Positions 44,196 through 53,548 of a DNA stretch of 62,512 bases are shown here, in pieces. The stretch is taken from contig JAJYHT010000084.1 in assembly GCA_021784595.1 (NCBI GenBank), positions 1 to 62,512 on the forward strand, in the 5' to 3' direction. Numbering within the stretch: position 1 is the first letter of the stretch; the number at the start of each line of letters is the position of its first letter. The notes under the pieces were generated by a model. That model worked only from the letters and a program-made list of their open reading frames with translations. It had not been told where the DNA came from and searched no databases. A program made the position numbers and the translations under genes. The DNA is from Bacillota bacterium (GTDB taxonomy: Bacteria; Bacillota; Sulfobacillia; Sulfobacillales; Sulfobacillaceae).

Positions 44196-46313
44196 TTAGA
44201 GATTCTCCAGAAAGAATTGAGTGCGACGCCGAATCACCGTGAGTACATTGTGAAATCCTCGCACGGCGTGGCGCGACTCTGGCAGCATCACCAGTTCCAG
44301 TGATTTACCCGCCTTATTGAGCGCGTCGATTAATTGAACGGTGTTGCGAAAATGAACATTTTCGTCTAATAAACCGTGGATCACCATGAGATGCCCCTGC
44401 AACCGGTCGACATAATTAATTGTCGAGCCTTCGGCATAACCCTTGGGATTTGTCTCTGGCGTCTGCATGTAGCGCTCCGTATATGCGGTGTCATAGAACC
44501 GAAAGTCGGTCACTGGCGCACCCGCCACCCCTACCCGAAAAATTTCAGGAGCCTTGAACATCGCCATTAAGGTCATATAACCACCGTAGCTCCACCCATA
44601 GATTCCAATTCGATTGGGGTCTACCTCATGATGTTTGACCAACCACTGCACACCCGTCAACTGGTCTTGCAACTCTACCGTGCCAAAACGCTTATGAATA
44701 GCGCCTTCAAACTGCTTACCGCGGTGATAGCTGCCGCGATTATCCATCTTAAACACTAAGTAGCCATTTTGACTCAGCAATTGAGCTTGGAGATCCACCG
44801 TCAGTCCCCAAGCGTTGACAACTAACTGCGCATGGGTGCCGCCATAGACCGAAATGATGGCGGGAACTGGAGAATTATCGGTTTTGGTTGGATACACGGC
44901 TCCGTAGAGCAAGGTGCCGTCCTCAGCTGTCAGCCTAACAAGGTCAGGAGCTGATAAGCCAAGATCTTCTGGAGTGATACGATGATGGCCGTGGACTATC
45001 GTGCGAATCTCTCCATCCATCGACATCAGTCGAGTTTGAGGCGACAGTCGGCAAGAGCTCGACTGGTCTATCCAAGAATCAAACTGCGGGGAAATTACTG
45101 CGTGGTGAATGCCCTCTTCGCGAGATATCCTCACCATATCTCCCGAATTAAGATTCACTTGATAGATATGGACCTCTAGAGGGGTTTCTCTCGTGGCGGT
45201 CACATACGCCTGGTTGTGCGCTTGGTCTACTGCCAACAACCTTTGGATTTCAAACGGTCCCTGGGTAATCTGGCGTCCGCCGCCATCTGCACCTGAAAAC
45301 TGCCACAGATGACGAAAACCGCTAGCCTCACTGGAGGTAAGAATATCCCCAGAATCTAAAAACCTCGTATCATCGCCTACATTGACCCAAATGGACGACA
45401 CTTCCTCAAAAAGATCCCGACTGTCGCCAGTCTTGGCGTCATATAGGCGCCAGACGAGCCTTTGGTGATCGCGACTAAGTAGCATCACCGCCAGATTGTT
45501 ATCTCGCGTCCAGACTACACGAGCCAGATATTGCTCTTGGGAGCCCAAGTCCAGCCATAGCGGATCGCCTCCCTCTATGGACACTACTCCCAATCGAACT
45601 TGGGCATTAGGACACCCTGCAAACGGGTATCGATGGCTCTCCACAAATGACGTCGCGGTCTCCCAGTGCACTATCGGAAAATCGGGTATTTGGCGCGTAT
45701 CAACCTCCTCAAATGCCACCATCTGTTGATCGGGGCTTACCCAAAAGCCGTGTGTGCGATCTAATTCTTCTTGTGCCGCATACTCCGCGAGCCCATGGGA
45801 GACTCCCGACACAGCGCCTTCAGTCAGTTGTCGTGCTTGCCCAGTCAGCGTATCAGCCGTCCATACCTCATCTTGATACACATATACGACGCGCGACCCA
45901 TCGGGCAATATGTAAGGATCCATGACGTCACGCACTCCGGGAATTTCCTGCACGGGGTCGGTGTCGCGCTGCACAAAGAGTTTGCCTCCTTGCGGTATCA
46001 GCACCGTAGTTTTCAGAGCGTGCTCCGCGATTTGGTAACTGGTAATGCCTTCCCAAATCATACGAGTACGCTCGCGCAGCAACTCCTCATTGGCGGACAT
46101 TGAATTTTCCGAAGTAGGGCCTGCTACTAAGTGGTGGGAATTTGTCTCAATGTCATACCGCCACAATGAAAGCGCCATAGTACCAGACCCACTGTACAAA
46201 TACATAACGCTTTTCCCGTCAGGCACATATCGAATTTGCTGCGGTACCACGGTGCCCGGCAACGGCAATCGAGCCGCCAGTTCTGGAGTTAAGTTCCGGT
46301 ATTGTTGTTGCAT
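44196..46313 (-). CDS. S9-family prolyl oligopeptidase (dipeptidyl peptidase IV type)
   Basis: 705 residues: an N-terminal beta-propeller region (about 1-430; QEELDRTHGFWVSPDQQMVAFEEVD is a DPP-IV landmark) and a C-terminal alpha/beta hydrolase. Nucleophile Ser in IGIYGWSYGGYMTLMAMF, then the acid in VIHGLLDENVHFRNT and the His in PESRHAVRG complete the triad. It has no signal peptide, so it is cytosolic. Predicted to cut dipeptides after proline or alanine from peptide N-termini. GGAG precedes the ATG at good distance. Confidence 0.92.
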   Translation of the reverse strand: MQQQYRNLTPELAARLPLPGTVVPQQIRYVPDGKSVMYLYSGSGTMALSLWRYDIETNSHHLVAGPTSENSMSANEELLRERTRMIWEGITSYQIAEHALKTTVLIPQGGKLFVQRDTDPVQEIPGVRDVMDPYILPDGSRVVYVYQDEVWTADTLTGQARQLTEGAVSGVSHGLAEYAAQEELDRTHGFWVSPDQQMVAFEEVDTRQIPDFPIVHWETATSFVESHRYPFAGCPNAQVRLGVVSIEGGDPLWLDLGSQEQYLARVVWTRDNNLAVMLLSRDHQRLVWRLYDAKTGDSRDLFEEVSSIWVNVGDDTRFLDSGDILTSSEASGFRHLWQFSGADGGGRQITQGPFEIQRLLAVDQAHNQAYVTATRETPLEVHIYQVNLNSGDMVRISREEGIHHAVISPQFDSWIDQSSSCRLSPQTRLMSMDGEIRTIVHGHHRITPEDLGLSAPDLVRLTAEDGTLLYGAVYPTKTDNSPVPAIISVYGGTHAQLVVNAWGLTVDLQAQLLSQNGYLVFKMDNRGSYHRGKQFEGAIHKRFGTVELQDQLTGVQWLVKHHEVDPNRIGIYGWSYGGYMTLMAMFKAPEIFRVGVAGAPVTDFRFYDTAYTERYMQTPETNPKGYAEGSTINYVDRLQGHLMVIHGLLDENVHFRNTVQLIDALNKAGKSLELVMLPESRHAVRGFHNVLTVIRRRTQFFLENL

Positions 46314-46395
46314 GCGTATACACTCCTATGCCTGTTGTCCATACTTCTTTCCATGCCTGGTTATTGTAGCCGATATTGACCGGCATGCCACGCCA

Positions 46396-47634
46396 TCACA
46401 CCGAAGACGATTCTACAATCGAAGCCGGATCATTCGGCACTTTGGTAAAAATGGCATAGGTCAAGGGAATTTCAGCGGCCACTGCTAAAAGCCAGGTCCA
46501 TGACAATGGCAAAAGATGAAGTGTCACGCCGGCCGCCAATGCACCAAGCGGGGTGGCTAGACCGAATAATGTAATGATAATCCCCATTACACGCCCCATT
46601 AGGTGACTGGGGATGACACGCTGCATAAAGGTCAAAAAGATCGCGTTGATAAGTCCATTGGCAATGCCTGCGAAAAACAGCATGACACCTGCCAACACTG
46701 CTAGGTGGGATCCGACGAATCCCAATATGAATAGTCCCATTGCAATGCTTAAATAACCGACGACACGACGCAGAGAGTGCTGCCGAAATAAACCTGTAGT
46801 CAAACTGCCTAACACCAAACCGGCGGCCCAAGAACTATCGACTAAGCCGTAGGTTAACGGCCCTGCGTGGAGCACATGACGCATCCAGAAAGGAAACATG
46901 GTAAATGCGCCACTAAACGCGAAATTGGTTAAGACTACTGGCAATAGCAGTGCCATGAACCACGGCATGGATTGCAATCCCTGCCAGCCGTCTTTCAGAC
47001 TCTTCCAAAAGCCGATAGGCCCTTCAGAAGCTTCGGGCAACTGGATCCTATTCCCATTGGCCGACCTGATGTAGCCCAAGGCAAGCATTATGGCGCCTGC
47101 ACTGATCCAAAAACTTATCATATCAAACCCAAAAATGGCCTTTATTCCGACTGTGGCAATCGCCGCCCCACCAATCGCAGAACCCACCGCCATCGACAAT
47201 TGATTGGTCACCGCATTAAGACCGTTCGCTGACGCCAGCGCGTCGTCCGACACCAATCGGGGCATCGCTACCATCTCGGCAGGTCCAAAGAGTGCGGCAC
47301 CCAATGAATTGATGGTTAAAATAGCGATAATGCTCCAGACATCCCAAGCTGGACGCCACCAAATCAGCACGAGTCCAATCAACACCGCCACCCCTCGCAG
47401 GGAATCGGTGCCCAACATTAGTTTGCCGGGATGATAACGGTCAACAAACACGCCCCCTGCCATGGCCAACATCGAAGGAACTGACATCGCCAATCCGGCA
47501 ATCGAGAGCAAAAATGGCGAATGGAGTTGAATTTCCCACAGCCCCATAATTAAAAAGATCGCGTTGCCTAACTGAGAAAACATTTGCCCAATCCATAACC
47601 ATAAAAACCCTCGATTCTGTAACGCTATCCACAT
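46396..47634 (-). CDS. MFS transporter, probable efflux
   Basis: 412 residues with about 12 membrane segments, beginning MWIALQNRGFLWLWIGQMFSQLG, the N-terminus of the group that includes macrolide-type exporters (MefA-like). Motif A is reduced (GGVFVDRYHPGKLML). The ATG at 47634 is preferred over that three codons earlier because AGGAG is at 8 bases. An AT-rich promoter region with a doubled TAATTGTA is upstream (47659-47698). Substrate unknown. Confidence 0.87.
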   Translation of the reverse strand: MWIALQNRGFLWLWIGQMFSQLGNAIFLIMGLWEIQLHSPFLLSIAGLAMSVPSMLAMAGGVFVDRYHPGKLMLGTDSLRGVAVLIGLVLIWWRPAWDVWSIIAILTINSLGAALFGPAEMVAMPRLVSDDALASANGLNAVTNQLSMAVGSAIGGAAIATVGIKAIFGFDMISFWISAGAIMLALGYIRSANGNRIQLPEASEGPIGFWKSLKDGWQGLQSMPWFMALLLPVVLTNFAFSGAFTMFPFWMRHVLHAGPLTYGLVDSSWAAGLVLGSLTTGLFRQHSLRRVVGYLSIAMGLFILGFVGSHLAVLAGVMLFFAGIANGLINAIFLTFMQRVIPSHLMGRVMGIIITLFGLATPLGALAAGVTLHLLPLSWTWLLAVAAEIPLTYAIFTKVPNDPASIVESSSV

Positions 47635-47658
47635 GCATTTCACTCCTATATTAAATAG

Positions 47659-47698
47659 TAATTGTATATATATTAATTTTTCACTTTATAATTGTAAA
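47659..47698 (-). promoter_or_regulatory. AT-rich promoter of the MFS gene with repeated octamer
   Basis: On the minus strand TTTACA (47693-47698), 17 bases, then TAATAT (47670-47675). The octamer TAATTGTA occurs twice in the same orientation on the given strand, at 47659-47666 and 47689-47696, on either side of the -10 and over the -35. This would be a natural place for a repressor, but it is inferred from pattern only. Confidence 0.55.
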
Positions 47699-47982
47699 TA
47701 CACTTAAAGCGATCCTGTGATTTGTGCTCTTGGGGGGAAGGTTAGTGAGAAAAACTGTGGTATGCCTTTTGATACGGGGAGATTTTCTCTCCACCACTCA
47801 GGTGGGGACTATAACCGTAGCATATTTTTTGAGTCCGACAAAGACAATGGGGGCTGTAGGCAACTGCCGGGGTTTGATGTTGCCACCAATGCAAGGAGCA
47901 AGCTATGTCCAACCATGTAGTTGAATTCGTAGAGGCGAAGAATTGTTCATCGCCTCTAATCAGCTAGAATTACCTCGAATCG
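47699..47982. terminator. Hairpin downstream of trpS within a 284-base stretch
   Basis: AGAGGCGA and TCGCCTCT form an 8-base perfect stem at 47931-47957, about 25 bases beyond the trpS stop; a T tract is missing, so terminator strength is unsure. The rest of this stretch has open frames on the plus strand (47717-47924), but their two overlapping frames carry no known motif or ribosome binding site. Confidence 0.45.
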
Positions 47983-48993
47983 TTATTCCACCGTTTGTCC
48001 AATGGCGCTGCGGACTGCCCCCATGGTTTCCCCGGCCACTTGGCGTGCTTTTTGCGCGCCACTGGCAAGTATTTCATCTAAGGCGGCGGTATCATCGATT
48101 AAATCGCGAAAACGCTCGCGTGGACCACTGAGACGACGGTTCAACACATCAAACAGATGCTCTTTCGCGTCTTTCCAAGCAATGCCCTGTTCAAACAGCT
48201 GACGAAAGGCCTTTGTCTCATCGTCCGTAGCCACCACGCGAAAAATTTGGAAAATGGTTGAAGCGTCAGGATCTTTGGGTTCGCCCGGTCTAGAGGAGTC
48301 GGTGGCAATCCGAAACACTAATTTACGCAATTCTTCTGGATTAGCAAAAATGGGAATAGTATTATTGTAGCTTTTACTCATTTTACGTCCATCCAGGCCT
48401 GGGATGACCGCTCCAGACTCATCGATCATGGCCTCGGGCAATGTGAATATTTCGCGGCGATATTGCCGATTGAAATATTGGGCGATGTCACGAGTGATTT
48501 CGATGTGCTGCAATTGGTCACCACCCACCGGAACCCAGTCTGTTTGCATGAGCAAAATATCCGCCGCCATCAACACTGGGTAAGTATAAAGCCCCATGTT
48601 CACACCAGCATCCAGATCCGCCTCGCCGTCTTCCTGATTTTTCTGCACTGCCGCCTTATATGCATGCGCCCTATTCATTAATCCTTTCGGCGTAAAGCAT
48701 GCCAAGATCCAACTTAATTCAAAGACTTCGGGCACATCAGATTGGCGATAAAAGACAACACGATTTGGATCTAATCCTAGGGCGATCCAGGTCGCAGCCA
48801 AGGAACGCGAATAGTCATGCAACAATTGCGCATCTTTTAGTCCGGTCAATGCATGATAGTCGGCAATAAAGTAAAGCGCGCGTTTGTCTCTGCTATGAGA
48901 GAGCTTCAACGCAGGTTCAATAGCCCCCACCAGATTCCCTAAATGTGGAATACCGGTGGGCTTGATTCCCGTGAGGACCACCTGTTGCGACAT
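47983..48993 (-). CDS. trpS: Tryptophanyl-tRNA synthetase
   Basis: Class I synthetase of 336 residues that charges tRNA-Trp. The HIGH-type motif is PTGIPHLGNLVG and the KMSKS loop is GRKMSKSYNN; GVNMGLYTYPVLMAADILL and PVGGDQLQHIEITRDIA fit bacterial TrpRS well. ATG 48993 has GAGG at 7 bases; four extra codons above are less likely. A promoter is seen at 49031-49058. No T-box is present here, unlike aspS. Confidence 0.95.
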   Translation of the reverse strand: MSQQVVLTGIKPTGIPHLGNLVGAIEPALKLSHSRDKRALYFIADYHALTGLKDAQLLHDYSRSLAATWIALGLDPNRVVFYRQSDVPEVFELSWILACFTPKGLMNRAHAYKAAVQKNQEDGEADLDAGVNMGLYTYPVLMAADILLMQTDWVPVGGDQLQHIEITRDIAQYFNRQYRREIFTLPEAMIDESGAVIPGLDGRKMSKSYNNTIPIFANPEELRKLVFRIATDSSRPGEPKDPDASTIFQIFRVVATDDETKAFRQLFEQGIAWKDAKEHLFDVLNRRLSGPRERFRDLIDDTAALDEILASGAQKARQVAGETMGAVRSAIGQTVE

Positions 48994-49030
48994 ACGACAC
49001 CTCAAGTTTTTGGGTTAGATTGCTGTTCAT

Positions 49031-49058
49031 ACTATACCAAACCCGCCGCCGGATACAA
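49031..49058 (-). promoter_or_regulatory. Promoter of trpS
   Basis: On the minus strand TTGTAT (49053-49058), spacer 16, TATAGT (49031-49036). It lies about 40 bases before the trpS start codon, inside the gap to the upstream gene, so trpS is transcribed on its own. Confidence 0.55.
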
Positions 49059-49109
49059 TCAACTCCGCGCATGGTATGCGGAAAACAGACGCCTAAGATC
49101 CTTAAAAGC

Positions 49110-50270
49110 CTATGTGAGCCGTTTTTCCAGCTCGATTTCATGAAGAATGGCAATTCCGTCACCACTATAATGAGGAATCTCCGGCTTTAAGTGTCGTGCC
49201 AGATCGATGGCATTGCGGTGAATCGCCACCCATTCCCATTGTCGCCTCTGGTAAAATCCCAAAGCGTGAACATTATCATTGGTTGTAATTAACCACAGGC
49301 GGGTGGCTCCATGAGTGTGGGCTTCTCGTTCGACAGTATCCAACAGCGCTCCGCCAATCCCAATGCCCGGATTCAGACTGTCAAGGCTGATAATTTCCCA
49401 TTGGTCAGAGGTCGTTCGTATCGTCACCAAGCCGAGCCAGGTGCCGTCGCTGTCTACTGCGGCAAACCCGGTCACATCCGCCGGATGATGCACTATTCCC
49501 CGCGACACGACCGTCGTCGATCCCCAGTGATTGGCCCAAAATTTCCCGATGTTAAGCGACTCCGCGCGATCCAGTTTCTGAATCCGGTATTTGGCGGCGC
49601 GGTCTAGTTCCAAGGGCTCAAGTTCGGCCTCGGCAAAGGGAACCCAAAGAGGAACCTGAAGTATATCGTCCAATAGCTGTACTGCTAGTGCATAAGCGGT
49701 GTCGTTGTTCTGAGACTCCAATATCATCGCCAATATGCGAGCTTCCCGCGGTGCCAGTTCAGCGATTTTTTCCCATTGCCGCCTGACAGTGGGTACCGCA
49801 GCCTGGGATGACCGCAAGATATAGATAGCTGCTTGGTGCACCCAATGGGCTAGTAGATAGCGAAATCGAAAAACATCTGCTCGAGCATGTTTCAACAAAA
49901 CCAGCCCTTGTCGCAGATCCCATGCTGCGTAGCCTGGTGACGGACCTCTTCTTGTTGTGCTTGCCGCCAACGCGGCGGTGTCATCTGCATCGCGAGCCCA
50001 TACCAAGCGGGCACCTTGCAGAAGTTCTCCGCTGCTCCCAAAACGGTCACGCGGAGTATAAATCGCTTCAATAGCGCGTCCCTGCCATTGGCCATAGCGA
50101 AGGTATTGCCGATGACCTGCTATCACCACGACAAAATCCAAGTCGCTGGCCGAATCCGCATGGCCACGGGCAAAGGATCCTACCACCCATATGGCGAGTA
50201 CGCAGAATTTGCCCGCTCCCTTTCGCAAAGCCATCAGTAGGGTCGGATCATAGACAATATCTTCTTCCAT
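49110..50270 (-). CDS. Nucleotidyltransferase-GNAT fusion protein
   Basis: 386 residues with two enzyme parts. The N-terminal domain (about 1-130) is a polymerase-beta-like nucleotidyltransferase: VVGSFARGHADSASDLDFVVV has GS plus Asp43 and Asp45, and Glu68 (GRAIEAIY) could be the third carboxylate. A helical linker follows (130-240). The C-terminal domain (about 255-380) is a GNAT with SLNPGIGIGGALLDTVEREA and NDNVHALGFYQRRQWEW. Both active sites look complete. The layout recalls bifunctional aminoglycoside-modifying enzymes, but the domains are not close to known ones. The start ATG 50270 has no strong site. Confidence 0.82.
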   Translation of the reverse strand: MEEDIVYDPTLLMALRKGAGKFCVLAIWVVGSFARGHADSASDLDFVVVIAGHRQYLRYGQWQGRAIEAIYTPRDRFGSSGELLQGARLVWARDADDTAALAASTTRRGPSPGYAAWDLRQGLVLLKHARADVFRFRYLLAHWVHQAAIYILRSSQAAVPTVRRQWEKIAELAPREARILAMILESQNNDTAYALAVQLLDDILQVPLWVPFAEAELEPLELDRAAKYRIQKLDRAESLNIGKFWANHWGSTTVVSRGIVHHPADVTGFAAVDSDGTWLGLVTIRTTSDQWEIISLDSLNPGIGIGGALLDTVEREAHTHGATRLWLITTNDNVHALGFYQRRQWEWVAIHRNAIDLARHLKPEIPHYSGDGIAILHEIELEKRLT

Positions 50271-50383
50271 AACTTAAAGAGTAGCAAAAAGGGGACTGTC
50301 AAATCAACTTGGCAAGAGTCTTCTGCTGTCATCGCGGTGTGCCTTAAAAATAAAACAGTATAATAACCGTGGAGGATGGTTCC

Positions 50384-51598
50384 ATGAAAAACAACTTGCG
50401 CTGGCTCTTGTTAGGCCGTATTCTACGAAGTTTTTCCACAGCATTTCTCACTGTCATTTTTCCCTTATACTTGGCCCGCGCCGGATATTCCGCCACCAAG
50501 ATTGGTTTCGTTTTAGCTATTTCTGGAGGTGTCACGGTTCTCTTAGTGGCTGGCGTCGGCCTTGCAGCCGATGCATTTGGGCGAAAACGCGTGATTATGA
50601 GCTTAGCTGGATTGGCGGTTTTGGGTGGCATCGGAATGGCTTGGAGTCCTGTCTTTTGGGTGGTAGTGCTCGCCAGTGGTTTAGGCGGCGTGGGACGTGG
50701 CGGCGGAGCGGGCAGCGGAGGATCATGGGGCCCGGTATTTCCGGCTGAGCAACCGTTGGTGGCTGATTCCGTAGAACCACAGCAACGAACCCGCGCTTTC
50801 GGCCAGTTATCTTTTGTGGGAGTGTTAGCTGGGGCCGCAGGATCCTTAGTGGCGGCCATTCCGGACATCTTACACTCCCACGGAATGTCGTGGATAGTCA
50901 GTTACCGCTGGCTATTTGGTGCTAGTGCCCTGATTGCCTTGGCCATGGTCTTGGCAACCATTCCCATCGAAGAACCCCCCCATATCATCGACGCCGAGCA
51001 GCCATCCACACCGATCCCCGTCCGCCGCTTAGTCGGACGTTTGGGATTTACCAATGCATTGAATGGTCTAGGGTTTGGATTTCTAGGACCGCTGTTGACC
51101 TACTGGTTTTATCGTCGTTATGGGGTAGGTCCCGCCGAAATTGGCATTGTCTACACCGTTGTCAACTTGGCATCAGCGTTCCCTTACCTATGGTCCGCTC
51201 CACTTACCCGCATTCTCGGCGCGGTCCGCACGGTTGTCGTTACGCGCGCGGTGAGTCTGATCATGCTGGCCCTCATGATTTGGGCACCCACCTTTTGGAT
51301 AGCCGGAATGCTCTACACCTTGCGAATGGCCTTTAACTCTTTGGGAATGCCAGCTAGACAATCCTATGTCATGGGAGTCAGCGACGCCAGATACCGCAGT
51401 CGAGTGTCGGCGTTCGGGTCTTTACCGTCTCAGGTCACATCGATGATAAGCCCAGCCATTGGGGGAGCTTTGATGGATAGTTTTTTAGAAACTCCGATAG
51501 TGGGCGCAGTGTTGTTTATGGGCCTTAATCTGGTTGCATACTATTTCGCGTTTCGCCACGTGCCCGCACAAGGAGAAGAAGCCGACGCACGTCCATAG
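50384..51598 (+). CDS. MFS transporter
   Basis: 404 residues, about 12 membrane segments, starting MKNNLRWLLLGRILRSFSTAF. A Gly-rich loop GLGGVGRGGGAGSGGSWGP lies between segments in the first half and is unusual. Loop 2-3 has GLAADAFGRKRVIM, a clear motif A typical of antiporters. GGAGG at 8 bases before ATG 50384 sets the start. A TATAAT at 50359-50364 lies just before the ribosome binding site, so the mRNA leader must be very short. Substrate unknown. Confidence 0.87.
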   Translation: MKNNLRWLLLGRILRSFSTAFLTVIFPLYLARAGYSATKIGFVLAISGGVTVLLVAGVGLAADAFGRKRVIMSLAGLAVLGGIGMAWSPVFWVVVLASGLGGVGRGGGAGSGGSWGPVFPAEQPLVADSVEPQQRTRAFGQLSFVGVLAGAAGSLVAAIPDILHSHGMSWIVSYRWLFGASALIALAMVLATIPIEEPPHIIDAEQPSTPIPVRRLVGRLGFTNALNGLGFGFLGPLLTYWFYRRYGVGPAEIGIVYTVVNLASAFPYLWSAPLTRILGAVRTVVVTRAVSLIMLALMIWAPTFWIAGMLYTLRMAFNSLGMPARQSYVMGVSDARYRSRVSAFGSLPSQVTSMISPAIGGALMDSFLETPIVGAVLFMGLNLVAYYFAFRHVPAQGEEADARP

Positions 51599-51631
51599 CC
51601 CGATGGCTTAGAGGCCAGAATACCCAAAATA

Positions 51632-51645
51632 CAAACATAAGTTCT
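51632..51645 (+). promoter_or_regulatory. LexA/SOS-box-like sequence upstream of dinB
   Basis: CAAACATAAGTTCT matches the Bacillota SOS box CGAACRNRYGTTYG at 10 of 13 informative places. It lies about 130 bases before dinB, a gene that often is under LexA. The mismatches (the outer G, the Y) make it a candidate only. Confidence 0.35.
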
Positions 51646-51700
51646 TTAATGCTGGATTCTCCTCGCGCTATGCCATAACATAGAGGGGAGGAGTGTGCTA

Positions 51701-51766
51701 ATGATGTTTTTCACTCTTGCATCGCTCGCCATGGGCTTACAAGATACTCGAGCTCGGACAGGTTAA
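51701..51766 (+). CDS. 21-residue small ORF just before dinB
   Basis: GGAGG lies about 8 bases before ATG 51701, and the frame ends TAA six bases before the dinB start. The peptide begins MMFFTLASLAMG, with a hydrophobic first half. It may be a translated leader that couples to dinB or a chance frame with a good site. No family known. Confidence 0.4.
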   Translation: MMFFTLASLAMGLQDTRARTG

Positions 51767-51772
51767 GAGGAA

Positions 51773-52849
51773 ATGGAACTACTGCCCATTATTCATGCGG
51801 ATGCTGACGCCTTTTTTGCTGCCTGCCACATGGCCGAGGACAGCTCTTTAAGGTCTCGGCCGATAGCGGTAGCCGGAGATCCAGGGACGCGGCACGGCAT
51901 TATCTTAGCCGCCAACTATCCGGCACGCTCCTATGGCATACGCACGACCATGCGCGTGGGCGAAGCCCGTCATCGCTGTCCTGGTCTAATCACCATTGCG
52001 CCGCAACGGGAACTTTATACTGCCTACAGCCGTCGTTTGCGAGAGATCTTTGACCAATGGACACCTTTGGTGGAACCCTTGTCAATTGATGAAGCTTGGC
52101 TAGACTTGACCCCCCAAATGGATCGGTGGCACGGCGACAGCGTCAAAGCCGGTCAGGCGCTGCAGGCATCTATTTTAAGTCATCTGGGAATCACCGTCAG
52201 TCTAGGGATCAGCATCAACAAGATGCTGGCCAAACAGGTAAGCGATTGGAACAAACCTGGCGGATTAACGATTCTCCCTAAGGACGACATTTCTCAACGC
52301 TTGTGGCCCCGTCCCATCATTGAACTGTTCGGCTGCGGCCCCTCTACGGCCAGACGACTGGCCTCTTGGAATATCGAAACGATTGGCGACCTCGCTAAAA
52401 CGCCTATCTCCGCCCTAACCTCTTTGGGGATTCAGGGTGAGCGCTTGAAAACCCGGGCCCAAGGCACAGACTACAGTCCTGTGGTCCCTCCCCGGATCAC
52501 CGATCGCCAATCTATCAGCGTAGAGCGTACATTGCCATATAATCTTGCTCCCGACGCGCTCACCGACCAAAGCTGGCAACCCCTGATCACCGAACTCTTG
52601 ATAAGGAGAACGTCCACTGGATTGGATGGCAGAACATTAGTCGCCAAGTATCGCACCAGTGACTTCACCACTCACACGCGCCAGATCACCACTTCCCAGT
52701 CTATTCACACCGCAGCTCAAATCCTAACATTACTGCATCAAATTTTAGCTCGTACCCCCATTACTCAACCCGTGCGCCTCATTGGACTAGGTCTCACTGA
52801 CCTTCGGTTGCCAACCACCGAGCAGATGACATTTTGGCAAAACGTCTAA
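51773..52849 (+). CDS. dinB: DNA polymerase IV (Y family)
   Basis: Translesion polymerase of 358 residues. Metal-binding Asp10 in HADADAFFAACHM and Asp106/Glu107 in SIDEAWLDLT are intact, and GISINKMLAKQVSDWNKPGG plus the helix-hairpin-helix (LFGCGPSTARRLASWNI) fit the palm and thumb. The little-finger domain forms the last 110 residues. No C-terminal clamp motif is obvious. The ATG has AAGAGGA six bases upstream. An SOS-like box and a small ORF precede it. Confidence 0.93.
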   Translation: MELLPIIHADADAFFAACHMAEDSSLRSRPIAVAGDPGTRHGIILAANYPARSYGIRTTMRVGEARHRCPGLITIAPQRELYTAYSRRLREIFDQWTPLVEPLSIDEAWLDLTPQMDRWHGDSVKAGQALQASILSHLGITVSLGISINKMLAKQVSDWNKPGGLTILPKDDISQRLWPRPIIELFGCGPSTARRLASWNIETIGDLAKTPISALTSLGIQGERLKTRAQGTDYSPVVPPRITDRQSISVERTLPYNLAPDALTDQSWQPLITELLIRRTSTGLDGRTLVAKYRTSDFTTHTRQITTSQSIHTAAQILTLLHQILARTPITQPVRLIGLGLTDLRLPTTEQMTFWQNV

Positions 52850-52865
52850 CCCGCCCTTTTGGTGG

Positions 52866-53471
52866 TTACATGGTTGCTAATGCTTTGAGCGTATTGACAT
52901 AATAGCTTGTGGTGTGGGGCACGACGTCGTCGAACGTCACCGAAGCCGCTTCTCCGCTGGCAGCCACTCGGATCATCATGGCTGGCGCCGCCCCCATGGC
53001 CCATGCTATCGCTTCTTCCAAAGGCACGCTGCCCACCGCAGCAACCTCGTCAGGATTCAGCCGAGGGCCAAAGGCGGATAGATCCAAAGCAATTTGAAAC
53101 ACATGGCATATTTCGCGGTCCGTAAAATCGGGCATATGGATTTGGTCCTGTTCTACAGACATATAGCGGCACGCAGTCAGAGGCACTGCAAACCCCAATT
53201 CTTCGTGTACTTCCCTTATCCCATCGTACGGTTCCTCACCAGCCAGCAAATGGCCAGCCACGGTCACGTCCCACAGTCCCGGATACTGCTGTTTTTGTTG
53301 CGCACGTTGTTGGAACCACACATAAGTTCCTTGAGGTTTTACCGTGGTAATCCATGCGTGAAATGTTTGATGCCATAGCCCGAGTCGGTGCACAGAGGCA
53401 CGTGTGTCTGTGCCCAGCCACTTGCCCTCTGGCGAGAAGATGTCCAATCGTTCACTGCCTTCAGCCACCAT
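52866..53471 (-). CDS. Nudix hydrolase (IPP isomerase-like group)
   Basis: 201 residues. The Nudix box is GHLLAGEEPYDGIREVHEELGF, complete (GX5EX7REVXEELGF), and the context FHAWITTVKPQGTYVWFQQRA and PGLWDVTVAGH is that of the group related to isopentenyl-diphosphate isomerase and YfcD-type hydrolases. So it should cleave nucleoside diphosphate-X or similar compounds. The start is likely ATG 53471 or a GTG/ATG nearby; no strong site was found. Convergent with dinB. Confidence 0.87.
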   Translation of the reverse strand: MVAEGSERLDIFSPEGKWLGTDTRASVHRLGLWHQTFHAWITTVKPQGTYVWFQQRAQQKQQYPGLWDVTVAGHLLAGEEPYDGIREVHEELGFAVPLTACRYMSVEQDQIHMPDFTDREICHVFQIALDLSAFGPRLNPDEVAAVGSVPLEEAIAWAMGAAPAMMIRVAASGEAASVTFDDVVPHTTSYYVNTLKALATM

Positions 53472-53548
53472 ACCGCATCATCCTCCGGGGGTCCCTTTTT
53501 GTTCATCCATCGGTCATGAAGCACTTAATAATTTTATCCTATTTCATA

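Noticed and set aside
47717-47924. Two overlapping plus-strand frames between MFS and trpS
   Set aside because: No ribosome binding site, no motif; only the hairpin near 47931-47957 is worth noting.
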